Below are positions 9,451-20,452 of a DNA stretch of 64,000 bases, piece after piece. A model generated the notes under the pieces. That model searched no databases. It was not told the DNA's origin and was given only the letters and a program-made list of their open reading frames with translations. Position 1 is the first letter of the stretch, and the number at the start of each line of letters is the position of its first letter. Source of the stretch: Gammaproteobacteria bacterium (GTDB taxonomy: Bacteria; Pseudomonadota; Gammaproteobacteria; SZUA-229); contig JAPHRO010000023.1 in the NCBI GenBank assembly GCA_026195895.1, positions 1 through 64,000 on the forward strand, written 5' to 3'. A program made the position numbers and the translations under genes.

Positions 9451-10851
9451 ATGGCAACACTGACATTCTATGGTGCAACCGAAGGTGTTACTGGTTCAAA
9501 CTATTTATTAACAACAGACAGTGCAAGCATACTGCTGGAATGCGGCCTGTTCCAGGGGCGTAGTGAGGAAGAAAGCGCCAACAAAGAAGCATTTCCTTTC
9601 GAGATAAGTGAGCTGGACGCGGTGGTTCTGTCACATGCCCATCTTGATCATTCAGGGCGGATACCCAAGTTGGTTGCAGAAGGCTACAACGGCCCGGTCT
9701 ATATGACCCACCCCACGGCTGAACTACTGGAAATAATGTTAAAAGATGCCGCATCTTTACAGGAAAGAGATGCCGAGTGGGAGAGCAAACATCGTCGTCG
9801 TGCCGGTAAATCAGACGTTGAACCTTTATACACGATGCAGGATGTGGAAGTGGCGTTAGACATCTGTGAAGGCTTTAACTATGGTCAGCGTCATGAAATT
9901 GCCAGCGGCATTGAGGTTTGTTTTCGGGACGCGGGACACATTCTGGGCTCGTCCATTGTTGAAATATTTATCAATGAACAGGGCAAGGAGAAGAAACTGG
10001 TATTTTCAGGTGATCTGGGTAACAGCAACGCCGCCCTGTTACGTGATCCAGAAACGGTAGAAAATGCGGATGTGTTATTGCTCGAGTCTACTTATGGTGA
10101 TCGTAATCACCGCCCAATGGATGAGACCCTGAACGAGTTCGAAAGCATTATTAAAGAAGCGTCGGAGAATGGCGGCAATATCATGATCCCTTCATTTGCC
10201 GTTGGACGGACGCAGGAAATCATCTTTCGTCTCGGTGAGTTATACCAGAAGGGTGAGTTAAGGCATCAGGTCGTTTACCTGGACAGCCCGATGGCGATTG
10301 CCGTGACAGAAGTTTATCACCGTTACCAGAACATATTTAATAATGAGGATAACCGGGCGCTACAACAGGGCAGGAGGGGCAGCCTGCATTCCTTTTTGCC
10401 CGTGCTGCGTTATTCGACCAGCACTGAAGAATCCATGGCGCTGAATAAAATTGAAGCCGGTGCCATTATTATTGCCGGCAGTGGCATGTGTACCGGTGGC
10501 CGCATCCGGCATCATTTCAAACACAACATCTGGCGGCGTAATGCGCATGTGGTGATTGTTGGATACCAGGCGATAGGTACGCCCGGTCGTGCGCTGGTCG
10601 ACGGTGCAAAAACCTTCCGGATTGGTGGTGATGAAATTGCGGTCAAGGCAGAGATTCACACGCTGGGTGGATTTTCAGCCCATGCCAGTCAGTCGCAACT
10701 GCTCGACTGGGTAGAGCATTTTAAACAGCCGCATCCAAGACTTTTTCTGATTCATGGAGAAGCAGACGCAAAGGCTGTGTTGAAGGGGCGTCTGGCTCAG
10801 GCAGGCTGGTCTGCGGAAATTCCAGCTCCTGGGGAGAGCATTAGTTTTTAA
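9451..10851 (+). CDS. MBL-fold beta-CASP RNA-specificity metallo-hydrolase
   Basis: LSHAHLDHSGRIPKL, DAGHILGSS, FSGDLGN, IIAGSGMCTGGRIRHH, GGFSAHASQ; ATG 9451 preferred over TTG 9418. Confidence 0.9.
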   Translation: MATLTFYGATEGVTGSNYLLTTDSASILLECGLFQGRSEEESANKEAFPFEISELDAVVLSHAHLDHSGRIPKLVAEGYNGPVYMTHPTAELLEIMLKDAASLQERDAEWESKHRRRAGKSDVEPLYTMQDVEVALDICEGFNYGQRHEIASGIEVCFRDAGHILGSSIVEIFINEQGKEKKLVFSGDLGNSNAALLRDPETVENADVLLLESTYGDRNHRPMDETLNEFESIIKEASENGGNIMIPSFAVGRTQEIIFRLGELYQKGELRHQVVYLDSPMAIAVTEVYHRYQNIFNNEDNRALQQGRRGSLHSFLPVLRYSTSTEESMALNKIEAGAIIIAGSGMCTGGRIRHHFKHNIWRRNAHVVIVGYQAIGTPGRALVDGAKTFRIGGDEIAVKAEIHTLGGFSAHASQSQLLDWVEHFKQPHPRLFLIHGEADAKAVLKGRLAQAGWSAEIPAPGESISF

Positions 10852-10894
10852 ATAGCTGCGTAACAATAGGGCGGATCTGGATGTGAGTTGAGTT

Positions 10895-11893
10895 TTACTG
10901 CGCCTGAAAAAGGCCACGAAAATAAATCGCAACTAATAGTATTAATAGCGAAATAATCCAGAATATCATCGAGGTAGCAATAGATTGTTTTGCTTTTCTT
11001 TTTTCAAGCCAGGTACGAGGTTTAAGACCGCGCACCAGAAAAACAATTTTTGCAGCCAGATTGACACAAACAACATTGACTGCAAGCAGCAAAGCTGCTC
11101 CAAACGCCAGATTAATCTGCCCTGATCCTAACATGAGTCCGAGGGTTGCGGTTGGTGGTAATATTGCAACTGCGACCATGACACCAACCAGGACACTCGA
11201 TAAACCTGTTGTTAGAGAGAGTACTGCAGCCGCCCCCGAAGCGAGTGCTAATACTATAGAATCAATGCCAACATCGGTGCGTGAAATAAGCTCGTAACTG
11301 TTAATATCGATGGGCAATAGCAGGCCGATAATGAATGAAAGACCTAATGCCAGACTCAGCCCTGCCAGATTGGTTAGCAGGGATTTCCATATTAAAGGCG
11401 TGTCACCCAAAGTAGCGGCCAGCGCCAGTGCGATGTTGGGGCCGAGCAGTGGTGCTATCACCATGGCGCCGACGACCACGGCCACATTATTTTCAATTAG
11501 ACCAATCGCCGCCACGATAGTGGATAAAAAAACAAGTAGCATGAAATTACTGTCTAACTCAGCGTTTTTAGAAACAGATTCATAGAGCTCTTCTCGAGTT
11601 GCACTACTTGATCTTCTTTTTTCTTTTTCTTTTTCCTCTTCGTCAATTTCGACTGTTGGCAATGTTACTTCTACAGGTAGTACTACAATTCTTGTGGTTT
11701 CGTATCTTCCTAGTTGATTTTGAAGTTCATCCATAACCGCTTGCCTGTAATTGTCATCGACAAGCAGGCGCATGACCCGTCGCTCCTCATCGGGGGAGCT
11801 GACATGCCACTGATCGACAACCCCGTGCTCATCACCAATGTGTTGTACCGTTTCGATATGGTCGGGGTGGGTGATGACTTCTATTAATTTCAT
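10895..11893 (-). CDS. DUF389 / TIGR00341-type membrane protein
   Basis: MKLIEVITHPDHIETVQHIGDEHGVVDQWHV plus VGAMVIAPLLGPNIALALAATLGD and GVMVAVAILPPTATLGLML. Confidence 0.85.
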   Translation of the reverse strand: MKLIEVITHPDHIETVQHIGDEHGVVDQWHVSSPDEERRVMRLLVDDNYRQAVMDELQNQLGRYETTRIVVLPVEVTLPTVEIDEEEKEKEKRRSSSATREELYESVSKNAELDSNFMLLVFLSTIVAAIGLIENNVAVVVGAMVIAPLLGPNIALALAATLGDTPLIWKSLLTNLAGLSLALGLSFIIGLLLPIDINSYELISRTDVGIDSIVLALASGAAAVLSLTTGLSSVLVGVMVAVAILPPTATLGLMLGSGQINLAFGAALLLAVNVVCVNLAAKIVFLVRGLKPRTWLEKRKAKQSIATSMIFWIISLLILLVAIYFRGLFQAQ

Positions 11894-12050
11894 GTCTGTT
11901 TTTTTTAAACCGATAAATCGTCTGAAGATCTATGCATGATGCCAGAAACTCGGGGAATTCTGTATCGCTACTTGATCATGGTAGTTAAATCTCGATCTCT
12001 TCTGCAATCGAGCCGTACATCAGAATTCATGTTGTGCAGTATTATCAGTG

Positions 12051-15000
12051 CTAGCGTTCAATGGTGTACAAAATATCAGCGCCCTGATGCTCACCACTTT
12101 CGGCTTTAATCTGCCATTGATCGGCCAGTTGATAGCGCACCGTAAATGTATTGAATGCCTCGACCAGACCAACGCCGTAGCTAACATAAAGCCGCGGTGA
12201 CAGATAGCGTCCAATGACCAGTGATGCCTGATCACCCTGGTCACTGCTTTCAACGCGCATTTCATCCAGTCCAAATCGATCACCGAGCAGACGGGCCAGT
12301 CGATCGCCGCCACTCAAACCCAGTGCCAGTGCCGCCCTGGCCATCATCGAGCCTTCTTCGCCAGAGGCATTTTCCACCGGGCGACCGAGCAACAGATAAG
12401 ACAGGGCATCGGTTTGCCCCATGGCCGGGATGGTAAATAATTCCAGTTGCGGCTGATCGAGACTGCCCCGAACCTTGATCCCGGCGGTGACATTGTTGAT
12501 ATGGCGCACAGCCCGTAAATCCAGCCCAGGATTGGTCAGCGGACCACCGGTGTATAGCAGCCGACCGTGTTCGACATCGAGTCGTTGACCGTAGGCGCGG
12601 TAACGACCTTCCGGGATATTGATTTCACCGGTGGCGCGAGTCAGCTGGCCCGGCTCATCCTGCAGTAACAGACTGCCGCCAAACCGGCCTTCAAAGCCGA
12701 AGCCATAAAAATTCACCTGTTCACCCAGGGTCAGACGTGCCCGAGTGATAATCGACCATTTCGACTCTGGTGTTTGTTCACGGCCCACAACCACGGCATC
12801 GCCTGACACGCGCGCCGCGGTGGAAACGTCTTTGGGTTGCAGTTTAGCGTAAGGGATATGCACCTTGCCGGTGATATTGATCGTCCGATGCTGCAGTTTA
12901 ACCTGTAGATCAGGCGATACCTGCAGCCGTGCTTCTGGAATACGGGAAGCTTCGAATGCATCGCCCCGTATGCTGATTTCAGTTGGCCATCCCGCAGCTT
13001 TATCCAGTCGGGTCTGACTGTTAATGGTGAGCGTGCCATCACCGGAATGGGCATTAAGCTGAACATTCAGCTTGTCCAGGCCTTCGTTTTTTCCACGGAG
13101 ATTGAGTTTGTCGATTGACAGGCCGAGCCGCGGAATACGCAGTGCGCCGTTACGTAAATGAATGTCACCGCTTAGTCGAGGCTGGCCGAGGCTACCCGTG
13201 ACCGCGAGTTTCAGGGCGGCTTCACCCTTGAGATCCTGCACTTCCAGGAGTAAGGCTTCGATCAATGCCAGGTCAGTGACGTTTAGCTGTGCTTCAGCAG
13301 TTAAAGCCTGCTGTGGCTGGTTGAGTGTGTGTAACTGAGCGCCCGGTAATGCTGCGTTGATGTGGAACTGATCACCATTAGCCATGGAAAAATCAGAACT
13401 GAGGTTGAGGCCGTCTTTATCAAGCCGAGCGGTTAATGTCCCCTGCTGATATTGCCATTGGTTGGTTTCTCCTTCCAGCAAGGGATAGCTCAGGCTTCCC
13501 GGCGGTAACTGGATATGAGCCTGCCCCTCAAGTTGCTCCGGTGATTGAAAGGTCAGTTCTGCTGTCGCGTTTAGCACACCGTCTGGCTTGAGTTCAGCAG
13601 GCAGCCATGGGCTGAGCAATACCAGTGGGACTTTGCTCAGTTCGAGCTGCGACTGCCAGCGATCATCTGACCTGTCTGCGCTGGCACAGAGGCTGGCCTG
13701 TTGCGGGTTTGTCCAGCACAGTGTGTCAGCGACAAGATTTTTATTACTGATATTGATGCTGGCTGGAGCTTTGAGCTGCCAGCTGGTCAATTGCCTGCTC
13801 TGAATATCGGCGCGCTCAACGCGTCCTTGCCAGCCGTTGCCCTGTGTCTGGCCGGTGATTTCGATTTGAGCGGCCATCTGTTCGGCTGTTGCCTGAACAT
13901 TGATCTGCGTGGTATCGGCAGCAATATCCAGTGATTGCAGGGCGTAGTTATTCGTCCTGAGGTTCTGGGCGGTCAGCCTGATATTGACCTGTTGCCAGTT
14001 GAACAGGTCGACGGCGGCTGAGCCATCAATTGAACCAATGGCATAATCCTGTAGTTTCAGGTTCCTGCCTGTGACTGTTGTTTTTACAACAGGCGTAGTC
14101 CGCGGGCCGCTGATTCGTCCCTGCGCCTGCAATTCACCCGCTGCCTGTGGGTAAAGTTCTGCCAGATTACTGGAGTTGATGCTCCAGTTCAGCGCTAGCA
14201 CGTCGCCCAGTTGACCCTGGGCACTGACCTGAGAATCGCCGGCATGCAATTCAAAATGATCAAAGTCCAGCATGCCCGTCTGCCAGTTGAACTGGCTCTG
14301 CAGGGACACCGGCTGCTCGCGTAAATGACCGGTTAACTGGCTGACATCGGTCTGGATATCCAGCTGACCATTTTTCATCTGGCCATGACTGGTTAATTCG
14401 GCATTCAACCGACCGGGCCATTGTGGCCAGCGGCTGGCGGGATTGATACCGGTTGCTTTGATACTGGCCTGCCAGCTCAGTTGTGGCGTCCAGTCGAGCT
14501 GTCCAGTGGCCGTGGCTTCACCCTCCAGCGCTCTGACACGCAATGACTGAACGGTTAATCCATTCTGGGTGCCTTCGGCACGACCGTACCAGGTGGAAGG
14601 TGCAGCCTGCGGCCAGGGGCTATCCGTTTCCAGTGTCAATTGGTAGTGGTTGAGATTGCCTTTGATAGAACCCTTGCCAATGGCGCTGTCGAACCAGGGG
14701 GATGTCTGCATCGGCCAGCGTAGTTTCTGCCAGCTCAGATCCAGTTGCATATCACCGCCATCTGGGCCAGGTGTCCATTGGCCGCTGGCATCGAGGTGCG
14801 TGTCACTATCGGGGGCATACAGCTTTAATTGATCAAGCTGAAGGGTGTTGCTGGCGAGTCGTTGCAAGCTGAAATCGGCTTCCAGCGGGCCGGTTTCGTG
14901 ATGCCGTCCATCTAACCTGCCGGACAGCAGCGCTGTATTGAGATCACCTTTGGCATCCAGGGTTAAGGCACCACTCACCGCGGGCCATTGCGCATCGAGC

Positions 15001-15785
15001 AGGGCAGTATCGAATTTGGTGACATTGATTCTGGCCTGCCAGTTAAGTTGTTTGAGCAGGTTCTGCAGTTTTGCATCCAGCGTCAGTTGCAGTGGCCCCG
15101 AGAGCTGCTGTGTTATACGGGTCGTTTTTAGATTGCCGGTTAGCTGTCCCGTACCATTGATAGTGCCTGTTGCAGGCCATTGGGTTTGCCAGCGCAGGCG
15201 CAGGTCGTGGGCATATTTACGCGTTGTGCGTAAATCGCCTGTGATATTCAGATGGAAGTGATCTGCGCTGATATCAAAATTTTTAATATCGATCTGGCTA
15301 AACAGGGTGGAGGCGTCAAGCCTGATCTGGTTTAGCCGGAGCTGCTGATTATTTTGCCTGAAGCTGAAGCCATTAACTTGCGCATTATTCAAAATCAATC
15401 GCCAGGGCAGGTGAATCGTGGGTGGCTGCAGAGCGGGCTGGCCGGGCACAGGATCGGGCGCTGTTGCTGCCGCAACAATATTGAGGGACTGAATATGGAG
15501 ACGACTGATATCGACGGTTGTGGTTAACAATGCAGCGGGCTGCCAGTCTAATTGTATTTGATCGACCGTTATCAGATTACCGTCCTGCCGGTATGCGATG
15601 CCGTTCAGAGTGATTGGGCCAAGCAGGCGGCCTTCCAGTTTGTCTATGCGCAGGGAATCTGGCAAATAGCTTGTGCTTTGTTGATAAACCCAGCGTAAAC
15701 CCGTCTGGGTGGTTGTCAGCCAGGCCAGCAACAGGACCGGTAGCAGGAGCAGCGCAAAAATAGAATGACGTATCGACCGTCTCAT
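12051..15785 (-). CDS. tamB: Translocation and assembly module subunit TamB
   Basis: 1244 aa, N-terminal TM anchor, AsmA-like repeats, C-terminal DUF490-type region (GSLDQPQLELFTIPAMGQTDALSYLLLGRP); overlaps tamA. Confidence 0.93.
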   Translation of the reverse strand: MRRSIRHSIFALLLLPVLLLAWLTTTQTGLRWVYQQSTSYLPDSLRIDKLEGRLLGPITLNGIAYRQDGNLITVDQIQLDWQPAALLTTTVDISRLHIQSLNIVAAATAPDPVPGQPALQPPTIHLPWRLILNNAQVNGFSFRQNNQQLRLNQIRLDASTLFSQIDIKNFDISADHFHLNITGDLRTTRKYAHDLRLRWQTQWPATGTINGTGQLTGNLKTTRITQQLSGPLQLTLDAKLQNLLKQLNWQARINVTKFDTALLDAQWPAVSGALTLDAKGDLNTALLSGRLDGRHHETGPLEADFSLQRLASNTLQLDQLKLYAPDSDTHLDASGQWTPGPDGGDMQLDLSWQKLRWPMQTSPWFDSAIGKGSIKGNLNHYQLTLETDSPWPQAAPSTWYGRAEGTQNGLTVQSLRVRALEGEATATGQLDWTPQLSWQASIKATGINPASRWPQWPGRLNAELTSHGQMKNGQLDIQTDVSQLTGHLREQPVSLQSQFNWQTGMLDFDHFELHAGDSQVSAQGQLGDVLALNWSINSSNLAELYPQAAGELQAQGRISGPRTTPVVKTTVTGRNLKLQDYAIGSIDGSAAVDLFNWQQVNIRLTAQNLRTNNYALQSLDIAADTTQINVQATAEQMAAQIEITGQTQGNGWQGRVERADIQSRQLTSWQLKAPASINISNKNLVADTLCWTNPQQASLCASADRSDDRWQSQLELSKVPLVLLSPWLPAELKPDGVLNATAELTFQSPEQLEGQAHIQLPPGSLSYPLLEGETNQWQYQQGTLTARLDKDGLNLSSDFSMANGDQFHINAALPGAQLHTLNQPQQALTAEAQLNVTDLALIEALLLEVQDLKGEAALKLAVTGSLGQPRLSGDIHLRNGALRIPRLGLSIDKLNLRGKNEGLDKLNVQLNAHSGDGTLTINSQTRLDKAAGWPTEISIRGDAFEASRIPEARLQVSPDLQVKLQHRTINITGKVHIPYAKLQPKDVSTAARVSGDAVVVGREQTPESKWSIITRARLTLGEQVNFYGFGFEGRFGGSLLLQDEPGQLTRATGEINIPEGRYRAYGQRLDVEHGRLLYTGGPLTNPGLDLRAVRHINNVTAGIKVRGSLDQPQLELFTIPAMGQTDALSYLLLGRPVENASGEEGSMMARAALALGLSGGDRLARLLGDRFGLDEMRVESSDQGDQASLVIGRYLSPRLYVSYGVGLVEAFNTFTVRYQLADQWQIKAESGEHQGADILYTIER

Positions 15786-17521
15786 AAATCAGGTCCGATA
15801 TTAATATGCAGGCGCCAGGGTTTATCGTCCTGGCTGATGGCGCTTGCCAGATCAATACGCACCGGCCCTATGGGTGATTTCCAGCGAAAGCCAAAGCCCG
15901 CGCCCCGTTCGAGTTTCTCGCTAAAATCATCGATGGCATTGCCCGCATCATAGAACAGGGCAAGTCCCCATTTACCGGTGAAACTGTGTTCGAACTCAAT
16001 ACTGCCGATCATCAAATGCTTGCCACCGATGACTTCATTGTTTTCATCCAGCGGGCCGAGTGACTGGTAGGCATAGCCGCGTACGCTTTGCGCGCCACCG
16101 GCGAAGAATCGCACCGAAGAGGGGAGTTGCTCAAACTCCTGGGTCCAGGTGCTGCCCAGGCTGCCACGGGTAATAAAACGATTGTGGGCGTCCAGTGAAT
16201 TAATAGCTTTGATACTGCCATGAAGTTGCGAAAAACCGGTATCGGATACCAGGTTTTCACTGGCGCCACGCAGACTGATATCGAAGCGCAGGCCATCGAA
16301 GGTGTCGATAAAGTTATTACCCCAGGTACGACTCCAGTTTATCCCCGGGATCAGTAAAGTCGAGTCACCCCGCTGGTCAGCAACAATGAAATCTTCCTGC
16401 TGATAATTGAGTGCAATCGATTCACGCCATTCACCGCGTTTGCGCTTGAGACTGGCACCAATAGTGCGCAGGGTACTTTCGCTGGTATCGGTGGTTTCGT
16501 TAACGACACCGGTACTGTAAACCATTTGATCGGTACGCGGATTGAGTACAGGCACCCGGTAATAGGCGCCAATGCTATAGCCCAGTTGCGATACTTTTGT
16601 CTCTGTATCGAAGCGGTGACCGGCTGGATTCAGGCGGGGCATTTGCCAGGCAAATTTAGTGCGGGCGCCGGTGTCGCTGCCATAACCGAGTCCAAAACTG
16701 AAGCGGTGCGGTTTACGGGGAGACAGTGCTACCATGACCGGAACTTCAGTATTTTCCGACTGCGGCTGGCCGGGTGAAACTTCAACGGTGCGAAAATAAT
16801 CACTGTCATTCAATGCCTGTTGCAAATCGATGAGCTGATTCAGTAAATAGGGCGAGCCTGTGTCGAAAGTGAGATAACGCCGTAACAGACTGTCGTTGAG
16901 TATATTCTGTTGCAGCGTAACCTCACCAAAGGAATATCGAGAACCTCCATCATATTGAAGGTGAACTCTGGCCTCATAGTTGTCGAGATCAATCTCGACT
17001 CGATGTTCAGTAAAGCGGGCATCGAAATAACCGCGTTCGGAGGCGAGCTTCGCCAGGCTGGTTTTAATGGTTTCATACTGAACATGATCGAAGATATCAT
17101 CTTTATGCAACGGCAGATTTTGTAACAGTGTCTGAAACTCAGGGTCTTCTCCCATCGGTTCAGTCAGGCTCAGCTTGAATTCACTAATTAGCAGTGGCGG
17201 GCCCGCGTCGATGATATAGCTTGCCTGCCATTTATCGGGCGTAATTTGAATAAGCTCTGTTTTAATATCAGGACGGTAATAGCCAAAAGCCTGCAGCGCT
17301 CGGGCTATTTCCTGCGGTGCTTTTTTGTGCAGACGGCGTAAGCGGCCTTCGGTGATTAATACATGCTCTTTTTGTTGTTCGATACTTAGAAACAGACGAA
17401 CGTTATTTTCCAGGTGCTGTTCAATGCCACTGATCTTTATCTCGACATGAGACTCTGCAAGTAGCATCGTACTATATAAACAGGCCAATAGTGCCAGCAG
17501 CATGCGCTGTATAATGTACAT
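15782..17521 (-). CDS. tamA: Translocation and assembly module subunit TamA (Omp85)
   Basis: Signal peptide, POTRA region, C-terminal barrel with FFAGGAQSVRGYAYQSLGP; ATGA overlap with tamB. Confidence 0.93.
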   Translation of the reverse strand: MYIIQRMLLALLACLYSTMLLAESHVEIKISGIEQHLENNVRLFLSIEQQKEHVLITEGRLRRLHKKAPQEIARALQAFGYYRPDIKTELIQITPDKWQASYIIDAGPPLLISEFKLSLTEPMGEDPEFQTLLQNLPLHKDDIFDHVQYETIKTSLAKLASERGYFDARFTEHRVEIDLDNYEARVHLQYDGGSRYSFGEVTLQQNILNDSLLRRYLTFDTGSPYLLNQLIDLQQALNDSDYFRTVEVSPGQPQSENTEVPVMVALSPRKPHRFSFGLGYGSDTGARTKFAWQMPRLNPAGHRFDTETKVSQLGYSIGAYYRVPVLNPRTDQMVYSTGVVNETTDTSESTLRTIGASLKRKRGEWRESIALNYQQEDFIVADQRGDSTLLIPGINWSRTWGNNFIDTFDGLRFDISLRGASENLVSDTGFSQLHGSIKAINSLDAHNRFITRGSLGSTWTQEFEQLPSSVRFFAGGAQSVRGYAYQSLGPLDENNEVIGGKHLMIGSIEFEHSFTGKWGLALFYDAGNAIDDFSEKLERGAGFGFRWKSPIGPVRIDLASAISQDDKPWRLHINIGPDL

Positions 17522-17556
17522 CCTGGCTCCCTGATTTTTCTTAATAGAGATGCCCT

Positions 17557-18408
17557 TCAGTCTGGCTGCTTGTGCGCAACGGAGGTAACGGGAAAGGGAT
17601 CGGTTGCGCTCCCTGTATAAATTGTGCGATGCGGGAATGGAATTTCAATATCCTGTTCATCAAATGCGTTTTTAATCTCTTCGTGAATGCTGTTTTTAAG
17701 TTCCAGAAAATTTTCTCGTTTTGCCCAGACCGAATACTGGATATCTAATGATGAGTCGCCAAAGCCCTGGAAAATATAAAGGGGTTTGGGTTCTTCCAGA
17801 CACAGTGGATTTTTTTCTGCCACTTCAGCTAACACGCGACGCACATTTTTTAAGTCTTCTTTATAAGCGACGCCGACCATGATATCCAGGCGACGAATCG
17901 GGAAACGGGTGACCGTGGTCACTTCAGATTTAATCAGTGATTCGTTGGGGATGCGCACAAATAAATTATCAAAAGTGCGCAATTTAACCGACAGTAAATC
18001 AATCGACAGCACTTCACCGGTGGTGGTGCCAACACGAATGACATCGCCGACGGTAAACGGTCGTTCAGCCACCAGGAACAGGCCACTAATTAAATTGGAC
18101 GCAGACGTCTGCGAGGCGAAACCAACAGCGACGGTTAGTACACCGGCGGCACCCAGTAACACGCTGAGATTAAAACCAAGCTCACGTAGTGCGGAAAACA
18201 GGAACAGTACAAAGATCAGATAATAACTGCCGCGTTTGAGTAGCATTAGACCATGGCTGTCCAGTTTTTCGCCGGCGGCTTTGGTCAGGGTCAGGCTAAT
18301 TAACTTGGCAACAGCCGCACCCACGATGACCAGAATAAAGGCGCGGGTCATATTCCAGATTTTTTCGCTACTTAGAAAAGTGACAATATCAGCCCAGAAT
18401 TCGTTCAT
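17557..18408 (-). CDS. Small-conductance mechanosensitive channel (MscS family)
   Basis: LLGAAGVLTVAVGFASQTSASNLISGLFLVAERPFTVGDVIRVG. Confidence 0.92.
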   Translation of the reverse strand: MNEFWADIVTFLSSEKIWNMTRAFILVIVGAAVAKLISLTLTKAAGEKLDSHGLMLLKRGSYYLIFVLFLFSALRELGFNLSVLLGAAGVLTVAVGFASQTSASNLISGLFLVAERPFTVGDVIRVGTTTGEVLSIDLLSVKLRTFDNLFVRIPNESLIKSEVTTVTRFPIRRLDIMVGVAYKEDLKNVRRVLAEVAEKNPLCLEEPKPLYIFQGFGDSSLDIQYSVWAKRENFLELKNSIHEEIKNAFDEQDIEIPFPHRTIYTGSATDPFPVTSVAHKQPD

Positions 18409-18428
18409 GCTAATCTCCAGTACAGCAA

Positions 18429-19253
18429 TTATCTAAACACAGTATTAAAGGCACGAAACAACACACCATTACTCGTTTTATTACGTGCATCACTTACCAG
18501 TGTTGGTTGTTCAATTTCTTCAGGCGGCTCATTGCTGATTTTAAGTTCGGCCATGTCACCGTCCTTGTTCCGGATCAGAGTGATTTTAGGCGTCCACAGT
18601 TTGCCGGTTGCCGACGCGTAAAGTGCTAATAACGGTGCGGGCACATTGAGCCGTTCCACGGCAAGGGTGGTATCCGCTTTATTGCGAATAATCACCGGCG
18701 TTATTGCTCGGTGTGGCAGTTGCCTGAGTTCATCAACATTTAGGCGACAGTGGGTGGTTGATGCATAGCAGAGTTCCCCTTCTCGGGTCGACGGGCCAAA
18801 CCAGGTGTCCGATGGTCGTTGAATCGCGATTTCTGTCAGCGCTTTTTTGCGGTCTGAGCCGACGGCTAAATTGATCCACAGGGGTGAACTCACATACAGG
18901 TTTACTTCTTCGCCAGCGGTCAGATTAAATGGTGTCAGCGGCCTGGAAATAATGGGCCGATCGGCCAGTAGCGGTGTGATATTCAGGCAGCCACTGCTGT
19001 CATTTAATACATAGCGGGAGCTGTCATTCAGATGTTCAGGGAGTTGATCTGTGCTGTTGATATCCCAGCGGGTTGTATTTTCTTCAAAGTCGTCGTTACG
19101 CTCATAGGCAAATTGCCATTCGCCGCTGAGTCGGCGTACTATCAGTGATAGTGGACCAATGCGCCATTGCATGCTTTGTTCAGTGTTTACATTGAAACTG
19201 CCCCACCAGGATGGTGCTGCGTTACTCTCAATTGTCATATAGCCTCTTTCCAC
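18429..19253 (-). CDS. Conserved hypothetical protein, possibly DUF432-like, between MscS and an aspartoacylase-family gene
   Basis: 274-aa soluble protein, no signal peptide or TM; position beside mscS is the main reason for the tentative family. Confidence 0.5.
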   Translation of the reverse strand: MERGYMTIESNAAPSWWGSFNVNTEQSMQWRIGPLSLIVRRLSGEWQFAYERNDDFEENTTRWDINSTDQLPEHLNDSSRYVLNDSSGCLNITPLLADRPIISRPLTPFNLTAGEEVNLYVSSPLWINLAVGSDRKKALTEIAIQRPSDTWFGPSTREGELCYASTTHCRLNVDELRQLPHRAITPVIIRNKADTTLAVERLNVPAPLLALYASATGKLWTPKITLIRNKDGDMAELKISNEPPEEIEQPTLVSDARNKTSNGVLFRAFNTVFR

Positions 19254-19394
19254 GATGAGCGTCTGGTTGTTTAGTCATTTGCAGGAACATCTGGATATAA
19301 AATTATTCAGCCTATGTTCTCATTTTATTTTTAATAATTAAAACGCCACGATAAATATTTTTGAATAAATTCTCTGGTAGTTAACACCAGGTAA

Positions 19395-20447
19395 TTAAAA
19401 AATCGGACTCTCCGGGTGCGGGGAAGATTTCAGTTCTGGCGAATGCTCATCCTGAAATTCATCCACTTTGGCTTCGATTTCGTGGATATCTTCAAAGCGG
19501 GCGATGTGATATAGCGCGTCACCTTCATTGACCAGTGGCAGATTTGTTCGGCCAATAACAATACCACTATAGGTAGAAGTGATATTGGCTTCTCGTTCGC
19601 CAAAGGGGTCGGCAACCACACCCAGTAAAGTGCCTTTTTTTACGCGACTGCCGAGTGGAATCATGGCCCGTAAAATGCCACTGTCCGGGGCACGTACCCA
19701 TGAACTTGATCTAGCAACAACAGGTTCCTTGGGTTTTTTTGATTTTCTGCTAGAAGGAGGAATCATTTCCAGTGAGCGCATCACATTGATAATGCCTTTT
19801 ACGCCAGCTCGGATGGATATTTCATCGAAGCGCAAAGCTTCACCCGCTTCATATAACAACATGGGTATGCCATGTTCTGCGGCTGCTTCTCTTAATGAAC
19901 CATCGCGCAGATTGGATGAAATAATCACCGGCACATCAAATGCTCTGGCTAAAAAATCGGTTTCAGGATCATCCAGATTAGCGCGCACCTGCGGCAGGTT
20001 GCTGCGATGAATGGCGCCGGTGTGCAGATCAATGCCATGGCTACTTTGAGAAACGATTTCCTGCATAAAAAGATTGGCCAGCCTTGCCGCCAGAGAGCCT
20101 TTATCTGTGCCGGGGAAAGACCGGTTCAGATCGCGCCGGTCGGGTAAATAGCGGGAATGATTGATCAAACCATGTATGTTCACAATGGGAACTGCAATGA
20201 TGGTTCCGCGCAGCCGTTTCAAAGATGAATGCTTGAGCAGGCGACGAATAATTTCAACGCCATTAATTTCATCACCATGAATGGCCGCGCTGATAAACAG
20301 TCGCGGCCCGGTTTTTTTTCCTCTGATGACATGCACCGGCATGGTCATGGGTGTATGCGTATATAAACGGCCTACCGGCAATTCGATATTAGTGCGTGTT
20401 CCCGGCTCGAAAGTGGTGCCATTGATCGTTAGTGGCGTATCATCCAT
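19395..20447 (-). CDS. Succinylglutamate desuccinylase/aspartoacylase-family protein
   Basis: GPRLFISAAIHGDEINGVEIIRRLLKH, DRRDLNRSFPG, GIDLHTGAIHR: zinc carboxypeptidase-like HxxE..H. Confidence 0.9.
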   Translation of the reverse strand: MDDTPLTINGTTFEPGTRTNIELPVGRLYTHTPMTMPVHVIRGKKTGPRLFISAAIHGDEINGVEIIRRLLKHSSLKRLRGTIIAVPIVNIHGLINHSRYLPDRRDLNRSFPGTDKGSLAARLANLFMQEIVSQSSHGIDLHTGAIHRSNLPQVRANLDDPETDFLARAFDVPVIISSNLRDGSLREAAAEHGIPMLLYEAGEALRFDEISIRAGVKGIINVMRSLEMIPPSSRKSKKPKEPVVARSSSWVRAPDSGILRAMIPLGSRVKKGTLLGVVADPFGEREANITSTYSGIVIGRTNLPLVNEGDALYHIARFEDIHEIEAKVDEFQDEHSPELKSSPHPESPIF

Positions 20448-20452
20448 CGAGC

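Noticed and set aside
12020-12436. ORFs antisense or out-of-frame at the tamB 3' end
   Set aside because: Shadow ORFs inside a well-supported long gene; compositionally biased translations.
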